In this document: positions 33,726 to 43,737 of the stretch, in pieces
Position numbering within the stretch: position 1 is the first letter of the stretch
Layout of the letters: every line of letters starts with the position of its first letter
NCBI GenBank assembly: GCA_934502625.1
Contig: CAKSUQ010000008.1
Location: 1 to 64,000 of the forward strand
Direction: 5' to 3'
Origin: an uncultured Gemmiger sp.
GTDB lineage: Bacteria > Bacillota > Clostridia > Oscillospirales > Ruminococcaceae
DNA length: 64,000 nucleotides
Program-made: the position numbers and the translations under genes
Notes under the pieces: generated by a model
Databases searched by the model: none
The model's input: only the letters and a program-made list of their open reading frames with translations
What the model was told of the DNA's origin: nothing

Positions 33726-36700
33726 ATGGCAAAAGCAAAATCGGCACTTCGGCGCGCGGCGGCCTTGTTGGCTGCACTCTGCCTTGCCGCAAGTATGACC
33801 CTCCCCGTATACGCCGGGGGCGCAGAAGCCGCTGACGCCCCCGCCATCGTCGAGCAGGCCGATACGATCGAGACACCCGCCCCGGAGGGAACCACGACCG
33901 AGCCGCAGGACGCGGAGGCAACCCCCACCACGGAGCCGACCGCCGAACCCACGGCCGAGCCAATCATCACCCCAGAGCCGACCGCCGAACCCACGGCCGA
34001 GCCAATCATCACCCCGGAGCCGACCGCCGAACCCACGACCGAGCCAACCATCACCCCGGAAATAACCGCTGAACCGACCTCGACCCCGAAACCGACCCAT
34101 ACCTCGGAACCCACGGTCACCCCCGCCCCGGACGAGGACGCGGCAGACGATGCGGACGAGGTGGAGACGGATGACAATATAGACAGTACCAATGATATAG
34201 CCGTTTGCGCAGAAAGCGGAAACTACTACAATGTGTACTTCGCCCCGCCGAGTGGTTGGGGTGCGCCGAATACGGTTACGGTACGCGTAAAACGCGGGCA
34301 GAACGATAATGCTGAGCCAACGCAGGCCATGACCAAAACCGACAGAAACACATCGGATGGCCGTCCGATTTACACAACGGCGATTCAGTACGTGAAGGAT
34401 TCAGACGGCTTCTGCCCTTACGGCGGCTTTGTATGGATTCATTTCGAACGAGGCGATAACAACAGATGGGTCGGCATGAAAGGCCCTAACTCAACTAACT
34501 GGATCACTCTTGATTCGATTAGCGATAAGTGCTTTGATGCGGCAGGCGCCGATACTGGGGAGATGAACTGGGACGAGAAAAAGTGGAAAGACCTCAGTGT
34601 AATTTCCGTACCCTATAAAAAATACGCCAATCAGCAAATCCGCTTCTGCAACAAGAGCGAAACTGAACTGAAGCAGGTCACTGCGCAGTTCTACATAAAG
34701 GACGATAAGGGCACATTACAAACGGTCGGCGACCCCATCACCTTTGACACAGTCAAGGCCGGGGAAACGTCCGCCCAAGCGATCACGATTCCGAATAAAT
34801 CCTGCGCCTATATCAGCTTTACGGTAGAGTTGGGCAAGACCTACTACTACAACTTCTACGGCGAAGACGAGACAGATACAATCGACTCGTTCACCTACAG
34901 CAGCGCGAACTCCTGCTTCATTTATAACGGCGCAGATAAAGACCCCACATGGGGCGTGCCCGGAACGCCGCCCGGATATGCGCGTATTTACTTCGACGCA
35001 ACCTTCTCGTATATGTCCTACGAGAACATGGACGAAGGTGCGACATGCGGAATGCCGGATAATTCCGGCAACCTGTATTGCACCTTGAGCGGCGGCAGCA
35101 GTGTGACAACCACGTGGAGAATGTCCCGCCTCAGCGACACAGAGAGAATCTGGTATGTAGACATTCCGAGCGGGTACACCACCTGCCAATTCTCCACGAG
35201 CGGTAAACCCAGCGATTGCCATAACGGCACGGCGACTGCGCAATTGAATATTAAGGATGCTCAGGAAAAATACACAGAGCCGTGCTTTTACGCGGACAGC
35301 AGCGACGATGTTATCGTGAATGGCGGCCAGCGCGACGGTTACTGGGGTGAAAAATCCGCAATCCGCGATGTGGAAAAAGGCAAAACCAAGCAGATCGTCA
35401 CGCTGGATAAAACAAATATATTTACCGCACAAAAAAATACAAAGTACATCAGCACAACGCTGTATGACTACTACACGGATTTCGAGCTGAACGGCAACCA
35501 ACGCAAAGATTATGGTCATGATAATGATTATAACAGCAACCGCAGCTACGTTACTTTTGAACAGTTCGACCGCGCACTAAGCAACTACTACAGCGACTAT
35601 GTCGCGAATAACCCAGGTAAGCAGATTGATTTCCCGATTTATACCGGTCACTTCCAGCCTTACTGGAGAACAAATAATGCGGATTGGGATCACCCGTTCG
35701 GAAATATTGCGAACAATCTGGCCTTGTACGGTTGGGGCGATAGGGACACCCAAGAGTATAGGAACTTCATGTCTGTCAACAACTCGACCATGAACGTTGA
35801 GGGAAACGGCACCTTCTTCACCTCCGCGTTTCAGGGGCTGGTTAACAGCAAGCTCGGCGCGGACGGTGAACCCACGATTTACAACACTGGCCTGACGGAG
35901 CCACATTTCAACAAAGCATTCCTGACAGGCACAAACGACGAACACGCCGTGCTGGGCAAGGTGTACGACGACGTTGCGTTCCCCTTCACGCAGAGTAACG
36001 TGTTCAGGGGTACGAACGGTGACCCCAACGAGGCCATTGCCAAGTACTGGTACTTTAACAGTGACGAGCGTTCCCTCTACCTGAAACAGGACATGGACGA
36101 CGGCAGCTACTATCTGGAAGGCAGCACAACGGACGATAATTCTCGCAACAGAGGCTCCAACAATGATACTTATGACAAGGACAACGGCTGCGACCGTGGC
36201 TATGGCTTCTTCCCCTTCAACCAGGACACGAAGGGCAACGCGAACCGGTACAACTACGGTTTCGGCGCAAAGCTGCAATTCCAGTTCACCCTGACGGACG
36301 ACGGCAAGGTCGTCGTCGGCAATAATGGAGCGGAAGTCCCCATTCGGTTCTTCTTCTCCGGCGACGACGACGTGTGGGTCTTCATCGACGGTAATCTGGC
36401 ACTGGACGTTGGCGGTGCGCACGGTAAGGCGTCCGGCTTGCTGGAATTTGGACAGACGGCAGACGGAGAAGCCAACACCGTGACCCCCTATGTCAGCTCC
36501 AACAAAGCAGGCGGTGAGACTTACACAACAGGCGTAGACAAAACCGTATACTTCAACGACAAGCAAGTCAAATTCACCAAGCAGGGCACAACCACCACCT
36601 TACCCAAAGGCACCACCCACACCCTCACCATGTACTACATGGAGCGCGGCATGTGGGAGTCCAACATGGCGGTCGCCTACAACTTCCCCGACCACAACGA

Positions 36701-39179
36701 ACTGCAGGTCGAGAAAAAGGTCGATGTTTCGCAGGTGGATGATGCGTTCAAGCACTTCTTCACGGATCAAAGCCTGAAGCTGTTCACCGTCAACATCCGC
36801 AATCAGGCGACCCACTACGCCGCAGTTGAAGCCAACACCGGCGACGCGCCCGCTGACGTCACCCTGCCGGCGGATTTTACCGCCTGCTATTACAATTCAG
36901 GAAGCTATCAAGATACAAATGACAACTACCTGAAAAAAGGCGAGACACCGACAAAAGAAGAGTCGGACACCCAATACGCCGGTCAGACGGTGCTCTGGTA
37001 CGCGCAGGACAACGACATAGGCAGCAACTTCCGCGAGAAACGCCTCGGCTCGATCCGAATACCGGACGGCGAGCTGCTGAACGTCAGCCAGATGGACACC
37101 TTGACGTTCCAAGTCTACGCAAAGGGCGGCAATAATGTCGGCAGCCTGTCCACAAACTTCCTGTACTTACAGCTGGTCGACAAAAACAACAAAGTGATGG
37201 GCTGCCTTAACAGGACAACCTACCTGAACGACAAAACCAGCAACAACCCCGCGATGCGCAACGACACATGGGTCACGGTCAGGGTGAGCATGGAGAAGCT
37301 GAAAGCGGAGAAGGAAGACGACTTTGACCTGACACAGGTCAAGGAGATCCGCATCGGCGACGACTATCAGCGCACCGTCTACTTCCGCAATTTCACCTTC
37401 ACGGCCAAGCGCACCATAAACGCGAGCTTTGGCTTCACCGTCAAGCAGGAAGCGATTCCCGACTATGGATCGGCGCAGGCAAAGGCGCTGAAACCGGCCT
37501 ACGGTGCGTTGTTCACCTCCAACGAGGGAAACGGCACGCAGATGGTCGACGCAAACGGCCAGTTTGAGCTGGGGGACGGCGAGATCGTTACCTTCAGCGA
37601 TCAGTTCCGCCGCGGCAGTTATATCTCGCTGGAGGAGGTCGCCAACGACGACCTCTACGATACCAGCTGGGAGGTATACGAAAACGGCCAGCTGGTGAAT
37701 GCACTGAATGACGGCACTACCGTCACCAACGATAGCAGCGTCCCGCTGCCGCTGCGCAAAGACAATGACAACCGGCCGGAGGACGGCCGCACGGAGAAGG
37801 TTAGCACCAACGAGGGCGAGCAGGCGGGCAACAAGTACGACGGCGAAAAGCCCGACGCAAACACGCTGGTGTTCCGCAGCTACACCGCCCCGGACAATGC
37901 CGACCCGTTTACAAAGCTGAAGGTCAGGTTCATCAACAAGATCAAAGTCGGTACGCTGACGATCGAAAAGAAGGAACCCGAAGGCGAAACCACGCTGAAA
38001 GATCGCGGCACAACCTACAAGTTTACGATCCACTTCAGCAACATCGGCGGTATCGGCTTGGGCGGAAACGGTGTGACGATGACCCGCGAGCTGAAAGTCG
38101 GCGAAAGCACGACCATCCCCGGTATTCCCATCGGGACGCGGTTCACCGTGACGGAGGAAGCTGCCGAGGGCAGCAACCTGCAAAGCGTGACGGTCGACGC
38201 GACGGACGGTGAGATCATTGATAACGCCGCGCGCGGAACGATCACGACCGACAACCCCGCAGTCACAGCGACGTTCACCAACACGGCGCGCACACTGATC
38301 GACTTGAACGTGATAAAGCTCTGGAAAGATGCGGAAGGCAATGATCTTGCAGTGGCAGATATGCCGGCCGCCATTTGGATCAAGCTGGAGCGCCGCCATG
38401 AGGGGGGTACGGACACCGAGTGGAGCACCACGCGGGAGTACCCGAACCCCATACAGCTGAAGCGGAATGGTATGTCCGGTCAGTGGACGTGCAAGTTCGA
38501 GCATCTGGATCAGTACGATGTCACCAAAGACCCGCAGGTAGAATACGAGTACCGCATTACGGAATCCGGCACGGAAGGCGGCACATATGTGCCGACCGGC
38601 GGCCAGATGACGGCGGCTGACGGCTTTACCTACACGCTGACCCAGCAGACCGAAGGCAACACGATCACGCTGAAAAACACGCGCGAAAAGCCGAAGTATC
38701 AGCTGAATATTACCAAACAGGGCATCGACGGCGAAAATGAGCCGGTGCTGCTGAAAGGTGTGCAGTTTACGCTGGAAGTGAAGGGGACGGATGAATCGTA
38801 CACAGCGGTCACAGGCAGCCCCCAGACTACCGACGGAAACGGTAAATGCAGCTTTACAGGGTTGGAGCCGGGCAGCTATCGGCTGACCGAGGTCAAGACG
38901 GCGGACAGCTATACCCTGTTGGCAGAGCCAATCGAATTTGTACTGACGGATAAAGGAGAATGCACGCACGACAACGCAAAGTTTGGCACAGTCAAACGCG
39001 ACGAGAAAAGCGGCGTGTATACCATCGCCCTGACGATCAACAACCGAAAGGGGCTTACGCTGCCGCACACGGGTGCGGATGCGCCGAGCCTGTGGGTGCT
39101 GATCGGGCTGCCGCTGCTGGTGGCCGGGCTGTTGGTGCTGGTATTCCGATACAACAGGAAAGGGGGCAAGCGTTCCTGA
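33726..39179 (+). CDS. Large LPXTG-anchored surface adhesin, probable pilus tip protein
   Basis: 1817 residues from ATG 33726 (AGGAGGGG upstream); the frame is open to 33561 but without a ribosome site. Signal peptide to about 35; Pro/Thr/Glu repeats about 60-130; a long non-repetitive region; a fibro-slime/PA14-like domain about 820-985 (FFFSGDDDVWVFIDGNLALD); Cna-B/SpaA-like beta domains about 1408-1775 (IDLNVIKLWKDAEGND); sorting signal LPHTG 1779-1783, hydrophobic segment, basic tail. It is exported, then joined to pilin or wall by the sortases encoded downstream. Tip position is inferred from its size, gene order and adhesive-type domain. Confidence 0.85.
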   Translation: MAKAKSALRRAAALLAALCLAASMTLPVYAGGAEAADAPAIVEQADTIETPAPEGTTTEPQDAEATPTTEPTAEPTAEPIITPEPTAEPTAEPIITPEPTAEPTTEPTITPEITAEPTSTPKPTHTSEPTVTPAPDEDAADDADEVETDDNIDSTNDIAVCAESGNYYNVYFAPPSGWGAPNTVTVRVKRGQNDNAEPTQAMTKTDRNTSDGRPIYTTAIQYVKDSDGFCPYGGFVWIHFERGDNNRWVGMKGPNSTNWITLDSISDKCFDAAGADTGEMNWDEKKWKDLSVISVPYKKYANQQIRFCNKSETELKQVTAQFYIKDDKGTLQTVGDPITFDTVKAGETSAQAITIPNKSCAYISFTVELGKTYYYNFYGEDETDTIDSFTYSSANSCFIYNGADKDPTWGVPGTPPGYARIYFDATFSYMSYENMDEGATCGMPDNSGNLYCTLSGGSSVTTTWRMSRLSDTERIWYVDIPSGYTTCQFSTSGKPSDCHNGTATAQLNIKDAQEKYTEPCFYADSSDDVIVNGGQRDGYWGEKSAIRDVEKGKTKQIVTLDKTNIFTAQKNTKYISTTLYDYYTDFELNGNQRKDYGHDNDYNSNRSYVTFEQFDRALSNYYSDYVANNPGKQIDFPIYTGHFQPYWRTNNADWDHPFGNIANNLALYGWGDRDTQEYRNFMSVNNSTMNVEGNGTFFTSAFQGLVNSKLGADGEPTIYNTGLTEPHFNKAFLTGTNDEHAVLGKVYDDVAFPFTQSNVFRGTNGDPNEAIAKYWYFNSDERSLYLKQDMDDGSYYLEGSTTDDNSRNRGSNNDTYDKDNGCDRGYGFFPFNQDTKGNANRYNYGFGAKLQFQFTLTDDGKVVVGNNGAEVPIRFFFSGDDDVWVFIDGNLALDVGGAHGKASGLLEFGQTADGEANTVTPYVSSNKAGGETYTTGVDKTVYFNDKQVKFTKQGTTTTLPKGTTHTLTMYYMERGMWESNMAVAYNFPDHNELQVEKKVDVSQVDDAFKHFFTDQSLKLFTVNIRNQATHYAAVEANTGDAPADVTLPADFTACYYNSGSYQDTNDNYLKKGETPTKEESDTQYAGQTVLWYAQDNDIGSNFREKRLGSIRIPDGELLNVSQMDTLTFQVYAKGGNNVGSLSTNFLYLQLVDKNNKVMGCLNRTTYLNDKTSNNPAMRNDTWVTVRVSMEKLKAEKEDDFDLTQVKEIRIGDDYQRTVYFRNFTFTAKRTINASFGFTVKQEAIPDYGSAQAKALKPAYGALFTSNEGNGTQMVDANGQFELGDGEIVTFSDQFRRGSYISLEEVANDDLYDTSWEVYENGQLVNALNDGTTVTNDSSVPLPLRKDNDNRPEDGRTEKVSTNEGEQAGNKYDGEKPDANTLVFRSYTAPDNADPFTKLKVRFINKIKVGTLTIEKKEPEGETTLKDRGTTYKFTIHFSNIGGIGLGGNGVTMTRELKVGESTTIPGIPIGTRFTVTEEAAEGSNLQSVTVDATDGEIIDNAARGTITTDNPAVTATFTNTARTLIDLNVIKLWKDAEGNDLAVADMPAAIWIKLERRHEGGTDTEWSTTREYPNPIQLKRNGMSGQWTCKFEHLDQYDVTKDPQVEYEYRITESGTEGGTYVPTGGQMTAADGFTYTLTQQTEGNTITLKNTREKPKYQLNITKQGIDGENEPVLLKGVQFTLEVKGTDESYTAVTGSPQTTDGNGKCSFTGLEPGSYRLTEVKTADSYTLLAEPIEFVLTDKGECTHDNAKFGTVKRDEKSGVYTIALTINNRKGLTLPHTGADAPSLWVLIGLPLLVAGLLVLVFRYNRKGGKRS
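33933..34058 (+). repeat. 42-bp in-frame tandem repeat in the adhesin gene
   Basis: Three copies (33933, 33975, 34017) encoding EPTAEPTAEPIITP or close variants, with a degenerate fourth copy. Units 1 and 2 differ at a single base. Copy number can change without breaking the frame, altering the length of the wall-spanning stalk. Confidence 0.85.
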
Positions 39180-39231
39180 CTATGCGCCCCCCTGAACCTG
39201 AAAATCTTAAAAAGAGAGAGGTAACAGCAAG

Positions 39232-41382
39232 ATGAAACTGAAACGTTTACTCACGGGCGTCCTCAGTGCCGTCATGGCCTTGAGCGTCTGCGCCATGCCC
39301 GCACTGGCGGATGAAAATAACGCCGCCACGCCAACAACGGGTAGCTTGACGATTACGAAGTACGAGCAGCCGAAAGGAACGACGGGAGACGACTGGCAAG
39401 AGAAGGACATAGGTAACCCACTTGCAGGTGTAACCTTCACGGTCTACAAGGTTGCAGAAGTCAACCAGACAGTAGATGCGAGCGGCAATGTATCGCTGAG
39501 CTATGATTTGGTTGATACGTTGAAAAACGGCGGCGTTTCGATTAATTGGGATTCCTACCTTACAGAGACAGAGCCTAAACAGTATGATTCTGCGAGAATT
39601 TTCAATATACTTTATGGTCAGCTGACAGAAAATGACAAGACGCTGAAAAGCTGGAGTTTGTTTTCTAAGAGTGCGATTACGAACGATAAAGGTGAAGCTA
39701 AATTCGATAGTCTCGAAACGGGCGTTTACATGGTCGAAGAGACTTCTGCCCCGACACAGATTACGAGCAGAACAGCTAACTTTATGGTTTCCATCCCGAT
39801 GACGGTAACGAAGGAGAATGGAACACAGGAAATCACCTATAATGTTGAAGCAAAGCCGAAAAACGTTTCCACTTACGGCGGTGTTACGCTTAACAAATAT
39901 GGACAGGTAGCGGGCGATAACACAACAAAGGCGGCTATTGCAGGTGCAGTGTTCCAGTTGTATCGCGATAATGGCACGGAAGATGCCTCTAATTGGAAAA
40001 CTGTAGACCTGACGGCAAGGGGCATCAAAGTGGACGGCGAAGTTGTCGCTGTCACAGATGAAAATGCTAAGATCGGTAAAGTTACCACAACGACTACGGG
40101 TGTTAACATTGCGGGTCTGACCCCCGGCAAATACAAATTCATGGAAATTTCCGCCCCTGCCGGCTACATTGCGGACACGAAAACCGAGCACAAATTTAAG
40201 CTGGATGACAATGGCGATGTTTGGGTTGACAATGCAAAAGTGGATGACAGAGTAGTTGAGGTAGTCAACGAAAAGCCGGATTTTGAAAAGACGGTTGCCG
40301 AGCGCGGCAAGACGACTTCTGTGGGTAACCATGATGCGGATTATGGTATCGATGATTTGATTCCCTACACGCTGACCGTTAAGGTGCCGACTACTATTGC
40401 GAATCTTAAGACTTTCTATGTAACGGATTCTATCAATACTGAACAGTTGGCATACGAGCAAAATACTGTTACGGTTTCGTGCAGCGACAATGTACCTATT
40501 ACGAAAGATATCAACTACACAATTACATTTGAGCCTGACGGTAGCGGGTTTAAGATTGACTTCAAGCCGGATGGAAAAACGGGTCTGACGGCAGACTTCG
40601 CAGGAAAAACGATTACTATTACCTACAAAGCTAAGTTGCAGAGCGGTGCAAAAGTCGACAAAAGTGGTAACATTAACAATGCGGAGTTGATTTACTCCAA
40701 CAAGACGAACACCGTCGCGGAAGAAGGAAGCAAAGACATCGATAAAATCCAGGACGAAGCTGTTGTCTATACCTTCCAGACGAGCATTATGAAAACAGGT
40801 TCTGACGGTGCAAAACTGGCCGGCGTAAAGTTCGATTTGTACAAAAAATACGATGCAACTACGGATGGGACGATTGCGGATAGCTCGATTACCTTCCGCA
40901 ATGGACCGTGCCCGGTTATTGATGGTGAAGCGGCATATAAGCTGAAACTGAATAGCACTGCTAGCAGTAACGATAAGTGGATTCTGGTTAAAAAGGATAT
41001 GACAACGGCAGATGGTGGTGCCGCAATCGAAAAGGGCTTGCCGAAGGGTGATTACTATTTGGTCGAAACGGAAACAAAGCCGGGATACAATTTGCTGAGC
41101 GAGCCGGTGAAGGCAGACTTGAGCATTCAGTATGCAGCAAAGTGGACGGAGAGCAAGGAGTATACGGATGGCGTTCTGACGAAGCATACATATAATAAGG
41201 ACGAAACTACGTTTGATAGCACTGCGGCGGCCAAGGTGATCAATATCGTCAACCGCAAGGGCTTTACTCTGCCTGTTACGGGCGGTTTCGGTACGCTGCT
41301 GTTCAGCGGCATCGGTGTGCTGCTGGTTCTGGCCGGCGTTTGTGTGCTGTTCAGCATGAAGAAAAAGAACAACCGCGCATAA
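39232..41382 (+). CDS. Fimbrial/pilus shaft protein with isopeptide-forming domains, LPXTG-anchored
   Basis: 716 residues. Signal peptide to Ala26 (PALA), SpaA-like domains with E-box-type motifs GVYMVEETSAP, GKYKFMEISAPAGYI and GDYYLVETETKPGYN whose glutamates promote Lys-Asn isopeptide bonds, a central domain ending about 540 (TITYKAKLQSGAKVD), then LPVTG (680-684), membrane segment and KKKNN tail. Probable backbone pilin polymerised by the adjacent sortases. Codon use is visibly richer in A/T than the neighbours, which suggests acquisition or shuffling. GAGAGAGG precedes ATG. Confidence 0.87.
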   Translation: MKLKRLLTGVLSAVMALSVCAMPALADENNAATPTTGSLTITKYEQPKGTTGDDWQEKDIGNPLAGVTFTVYKVAEVNQTVDASGNVSLSYDLVDTLKNGGVSINWDSYLTETEPKQYDSARIFNILYGQLTENDKTLKSWSLFSKSAITNDKGEAKFDSLETGVYMVEETSAPTQITSRTANFMVSIPMTVTKENGTQEITYNVEAKPKNVSTYGGVTLNKYGQVAGDNTTKAAIAGAVFQLYRDNGTEDASNWKTVDLTARGIKVDGEVVAVTDENAKIGKVTTTTTGVNIAGLTPGKYKFMEISAPAGYIADTKTEHKFKLDDNGDVWVDNAKVDDRVVEVVNEKPDFEKTVAERGKTTSVGNHDADYGIDDLIPYTLTVKVPTTIANLKTFYVTDSINTEQLAYEQNTVTVSCSDNVPITKDINYTITFEPDGSGFKIDFKPDGKTGLTADFAGKTITITYKAKLQSGAKVDKSGNINNAELIYSNKTNTVAEEGSKDIDKIQDEAVVYTFQTSIMKTGSDGAKLAGVKFDLYKKYDATTDGTIADSSITFRNGPCPVIDGEAAYKLKLNSTASSNDKWILVKKDMTTADGGAAIEKGLPKGDYYLVETETKPGYNLLSEPVKADLSIQYAAKWTESKEYTDGVLTKHTYNKDETTFDSTAAAKVINIVNRKGFTLPVTGGFGTLLFSGIGVLLVLAGVCVLFSMKKKNNRA

Positions 41383-41423
41383 TTTGCGCAATGCAAAAAC
41401 CAAAAGCAAAATAAAGGGGTAAG

Positions 41424-41461
41424 CCATAGGGGAAGAGCCGGAAAAAGCTCTTCCCCTATGG
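41424..41461. terminator. Hairpin after the pilin gene
   Basis: Perfect 15-bp stem (41424-41438 with 41447-41461), 8-base loop. No U-run on the plus strand, so it may instead reduce read-through or protect the pilin mRNA 3' end. Confidence 0.55.
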
Positions 41462-41494
41462 ATGGTTATGGGGGTATAATAAAACCGACGCCCC

Positions 41495-41850
41495 GGCGGG
41501 ATGGGGCGGCAATGGCAAAGTCCCCCGGCGGCATGAGGGCATGCCGCCGTACATCCGACATTATCATTGCATGTAGGGCGGGGTGCCCCCACCCCGCCGG
41601 GGGCGCTGCGGCCACCGCAAAGTTCCACGGGCGGAGCAGAGCCCCGCCCCTACGGAGTTGTAGGGGGCGGCGTCCCCGACGCCCCGGCGGGATGCGGCGG
41701 CCATGGCAAAGTCCCCCGGCGGCATGAGGGCATGCCGCCGTACATCCAACAATATCATTGCATGTAGGGCGGGGTGCCCCCACCCCGCCGGGGGCGTTGC
41801 GGCCATGGCAAAGTCCCACGGGCGGAGCAGAGCCCCGCCCCTACGGAGAT
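41495..41850. repeat. Two direct copies (about 190 bp) of a GC-rich palindromic repeat between pilin and sortase
   Basis: About 41506-41690 and 41697-41850 are near-identical: GGCAAAGTCCCCCGGCGGCA, then GCATGTAGGGCGGGGTGCC, ending GGAGCAGAGCCCCGCCCCTA. They belong to the same family as 32948-33054. No gene in this 500-base gap. Confidence 0.75.
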
Positions 41851-41884
41851 GTGGGAAATGTTTCTAACGCAGAAAGGTTCACAT

Positions 41885-42745
41885 ATGGATACCACGGCAA
41901 AATTAAAACTTGGGTTTGCGGCGCTGATGATCTTTTCGGGCGTGGCGGTGGCGGCGTATCCGGTCGTCAGCAACGCACTGGCGCAGCGCAATGCGTCGCA
42001 GGTCATCGACAGCTACGACGAGGCGGTTCAATCCATGGACGTCGAAAAGCTCGATGCTGCGAAGGAAGCTGCCCGCACCTACAACGCGCAGCTTGCCAAC
42101 GCGGTCGACCGCGACGCGGCGGGCGAGGCCGACGCCTACCTCTCGCTGCATCAGGGCGACGACAGCCTTGGCTACATCACGATCCCCAAGATCAACGTGA
42201 ACCTGCCCATCTACGAGGGCACGTCCGACGAGGTGCTCGCCAAGGGCGTCGGCCATCTGGAAGGCACGAGCTATCCCCTTGGCGGCGAGAGCACCCACAG
42301 CGTGCTGACCGGCCACCGCGGTCTGGCCGAGGCCGTGCTCTTCACTGATTTGGACAAACTCGGTGAAGGTGACAAATTTTACCTGCACATCATGGACGAA
42401 GTGCTGGCCTATCAGGTCGACCAAGTCGACGTCGTCGAGCCGGAACGCACCGAGGGGCTGGACATCATCCCCGGCGGGGACTACTGCACCCTCGTCACCT
42501 GCACGCCCTACGCCATCAACACCCACCGTATGCTGGTGCGCGGCGTCCGCGTGCCCTACAACGGCGAGGACGAGCAGACCGCCCAGACCGTGCAGTATCA
42601 GGCGCTGAACACCGGCAACATCGTCAAGCGCATCGTCGATGCGTGGCCGTGGATCAGCGTGACCGGCAGTATTATCATCGGCGGCGAGGCGCTGCTGCTG
42701 CTTTTGCTGCTGCGCCGCTGCAAAAAGCGCGAGGAGGAAGACTGA
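41885..42745 (+). CDS. Class C-type (pilus) sortase 1
   Basis: 286 residues from ATG 41885. N-terminal membrane anchor, catalytic His144 (LTGHRGL), Cys206 in CTLVTCTP and Arg215 (NTHRMLVRG), plus a C-terminal hydrophobic segment and basic tail typical of pilin-polymerising sortases. It would cleave LPXTG between Thr and Gly and join pilins through a lysine. The stop overlaps the next ATG (TGATG), so both sortases are co-translated. Confidence 0.9.
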   Translation: MDTTAKLKLGFAALMIFSGVAVAAYPVVSNALAQRNASQVIDSYDEAVQSMDVEKLDAAKEAARTYNAQLANAVDRDAAGEADAYLSLHQGDDSLGYITIPKINVNLPIYEGTSDEVLAKGVGHLEGTSYPLGGESTHSVLTGHRGLAEAVLFTDLDKLGEGDKFYLHIMDEVLAYQVDQVDVVEPERTEGLDIIPGGDYCTLVTCTPYAINTHRMLVRGVRVPYNGEDEQTAQTVQYQALNTGNIVKRIVDAWPWISVTGSIIIGGEALLLLLLLRRCKKREEED

Positions 42746-43734
42746 TGAAGCGCCTGCTTCTGCAAATTTTTGCGTGGCTCGCCATTCTGGTGGGCGTCGG
42801 GCTGATGCTGCAGCCGACGGTCAGCCAGTACATGACCGGCCGCAAAAGCACCCAACTGACCGCAGACTTTGTGCAGGCGGCCGCAGATGCCGCCGACACC
42901 GCGCCGGAAGACGAGCGCCCCTACGCTGATCTGTACGACGCGTTCCGGCGCTACAACGATGAAATTTACGCCGATGGCCAAAGCGGCCTGCAAGACCCCT
43001 TCGCCTACGAGACGCCGGCCTTTGACCTGACGGCCTACGGCCTGCCCGACGACATGGTCGCGGCGCTGTGGATCCCCCGCCTTGACCTTGACCTGCCGGT
43101 GTACCTTGGCGCCAGCACCGCCAACATGGCGCGGGGCGGCGCACTGCTGGGGCAGACGTCGATGCCGCTGGGCGGCGAAAACACCAACACTGTCATCGCC
43201 GCGCACCGGGGGTACTACGGCGCGGAGATGCTGCGCAACGTGCAGCAGATTCAAATCGGCGACAAAATCACCCTGACGACCCCGTGGGAAACGCTGGTAT
43301 ACCGCGTCTGCGAGCTGAAGATCATCCAGCCCGACGACGTCAGCGCTATTTTGATCCAGCCGGGGCGTGATTTGCTGACGCTGTCCACCTGTCACCCCTA
43401 CACCCAAAATTATCAGCGCTACATCGTCATTGCGGAGCGCGTACATGACGCCGCACCCACGACCCACGAGGAGGACTTGGCCGAGTGCGGCACCACGTGG
43501 GACGCCGCGCCGCGCCAAGTCACGGTGGAAAACACCGACGGCACGACCGCGATCGAGGAAGTCGCGCCCGAAAGCATCACCCCGCTGCCCAACGAGGGCG
43601 GCAGCGAGGACGCGGGCGGCGCGTACTCCAACTGGATGATCTGGCTGGAAAACAACGCCCTGTGGGCAGGAATTGTGATCATTGCCGCCGTGGTGGGCTG
43701 CCTGCTGATCTGGCAGCGCCGCAGAAAGGACTGA
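42745..43734 (+). CDS. Sortase 2
   Basis: 329 residues. N-terminal membrane segment, His154 (AAHRGYYG), Cys216 in LTLSTCHP, Arg225 in YQRYIV, then an extended acidic region and a second membrane segment (AGIVIIAAVVGCLLIW). Catalytic triad complete. It differs from sortase 1 around the active site (TLSTC-HPY), so the two may prefer LPHTG and LPVTG substrates respectively or split polymerising and anchoring roles. GAGGAGGA lies upstream inside the sortase 1 gene. Confidence 0.87.
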   Translation: MKRLLLQIFAWLAILVGVGLMLQPTVSQYMTGRKSTQLTADFVQAAADAADTAPEDERPYADLYDAFRRYNDEIYADGQSGLQDPFAYETPAFDLTAYGLPDDMVAALWIPRLDLDLPVYLGASTANMARGGALLGQTSMPLGGENTNTVIAAHRGYYGAEMLRNVQQIQIGDKITLTTPWETLVYRVCELKIIQPDDVSAILIQPGRDLLTLSTCHPYTQNYQRYIVIAERVHDAAPTTHEEDLAECGTTWDAAPRQVTVENTDGTTAIEEVAPESITPLPNEGGSEDAGGAYSNWMIWLENNALWAGIVIIAAVVGCLLIWQRRRKD

Positions 43735-43737
43735 AAC

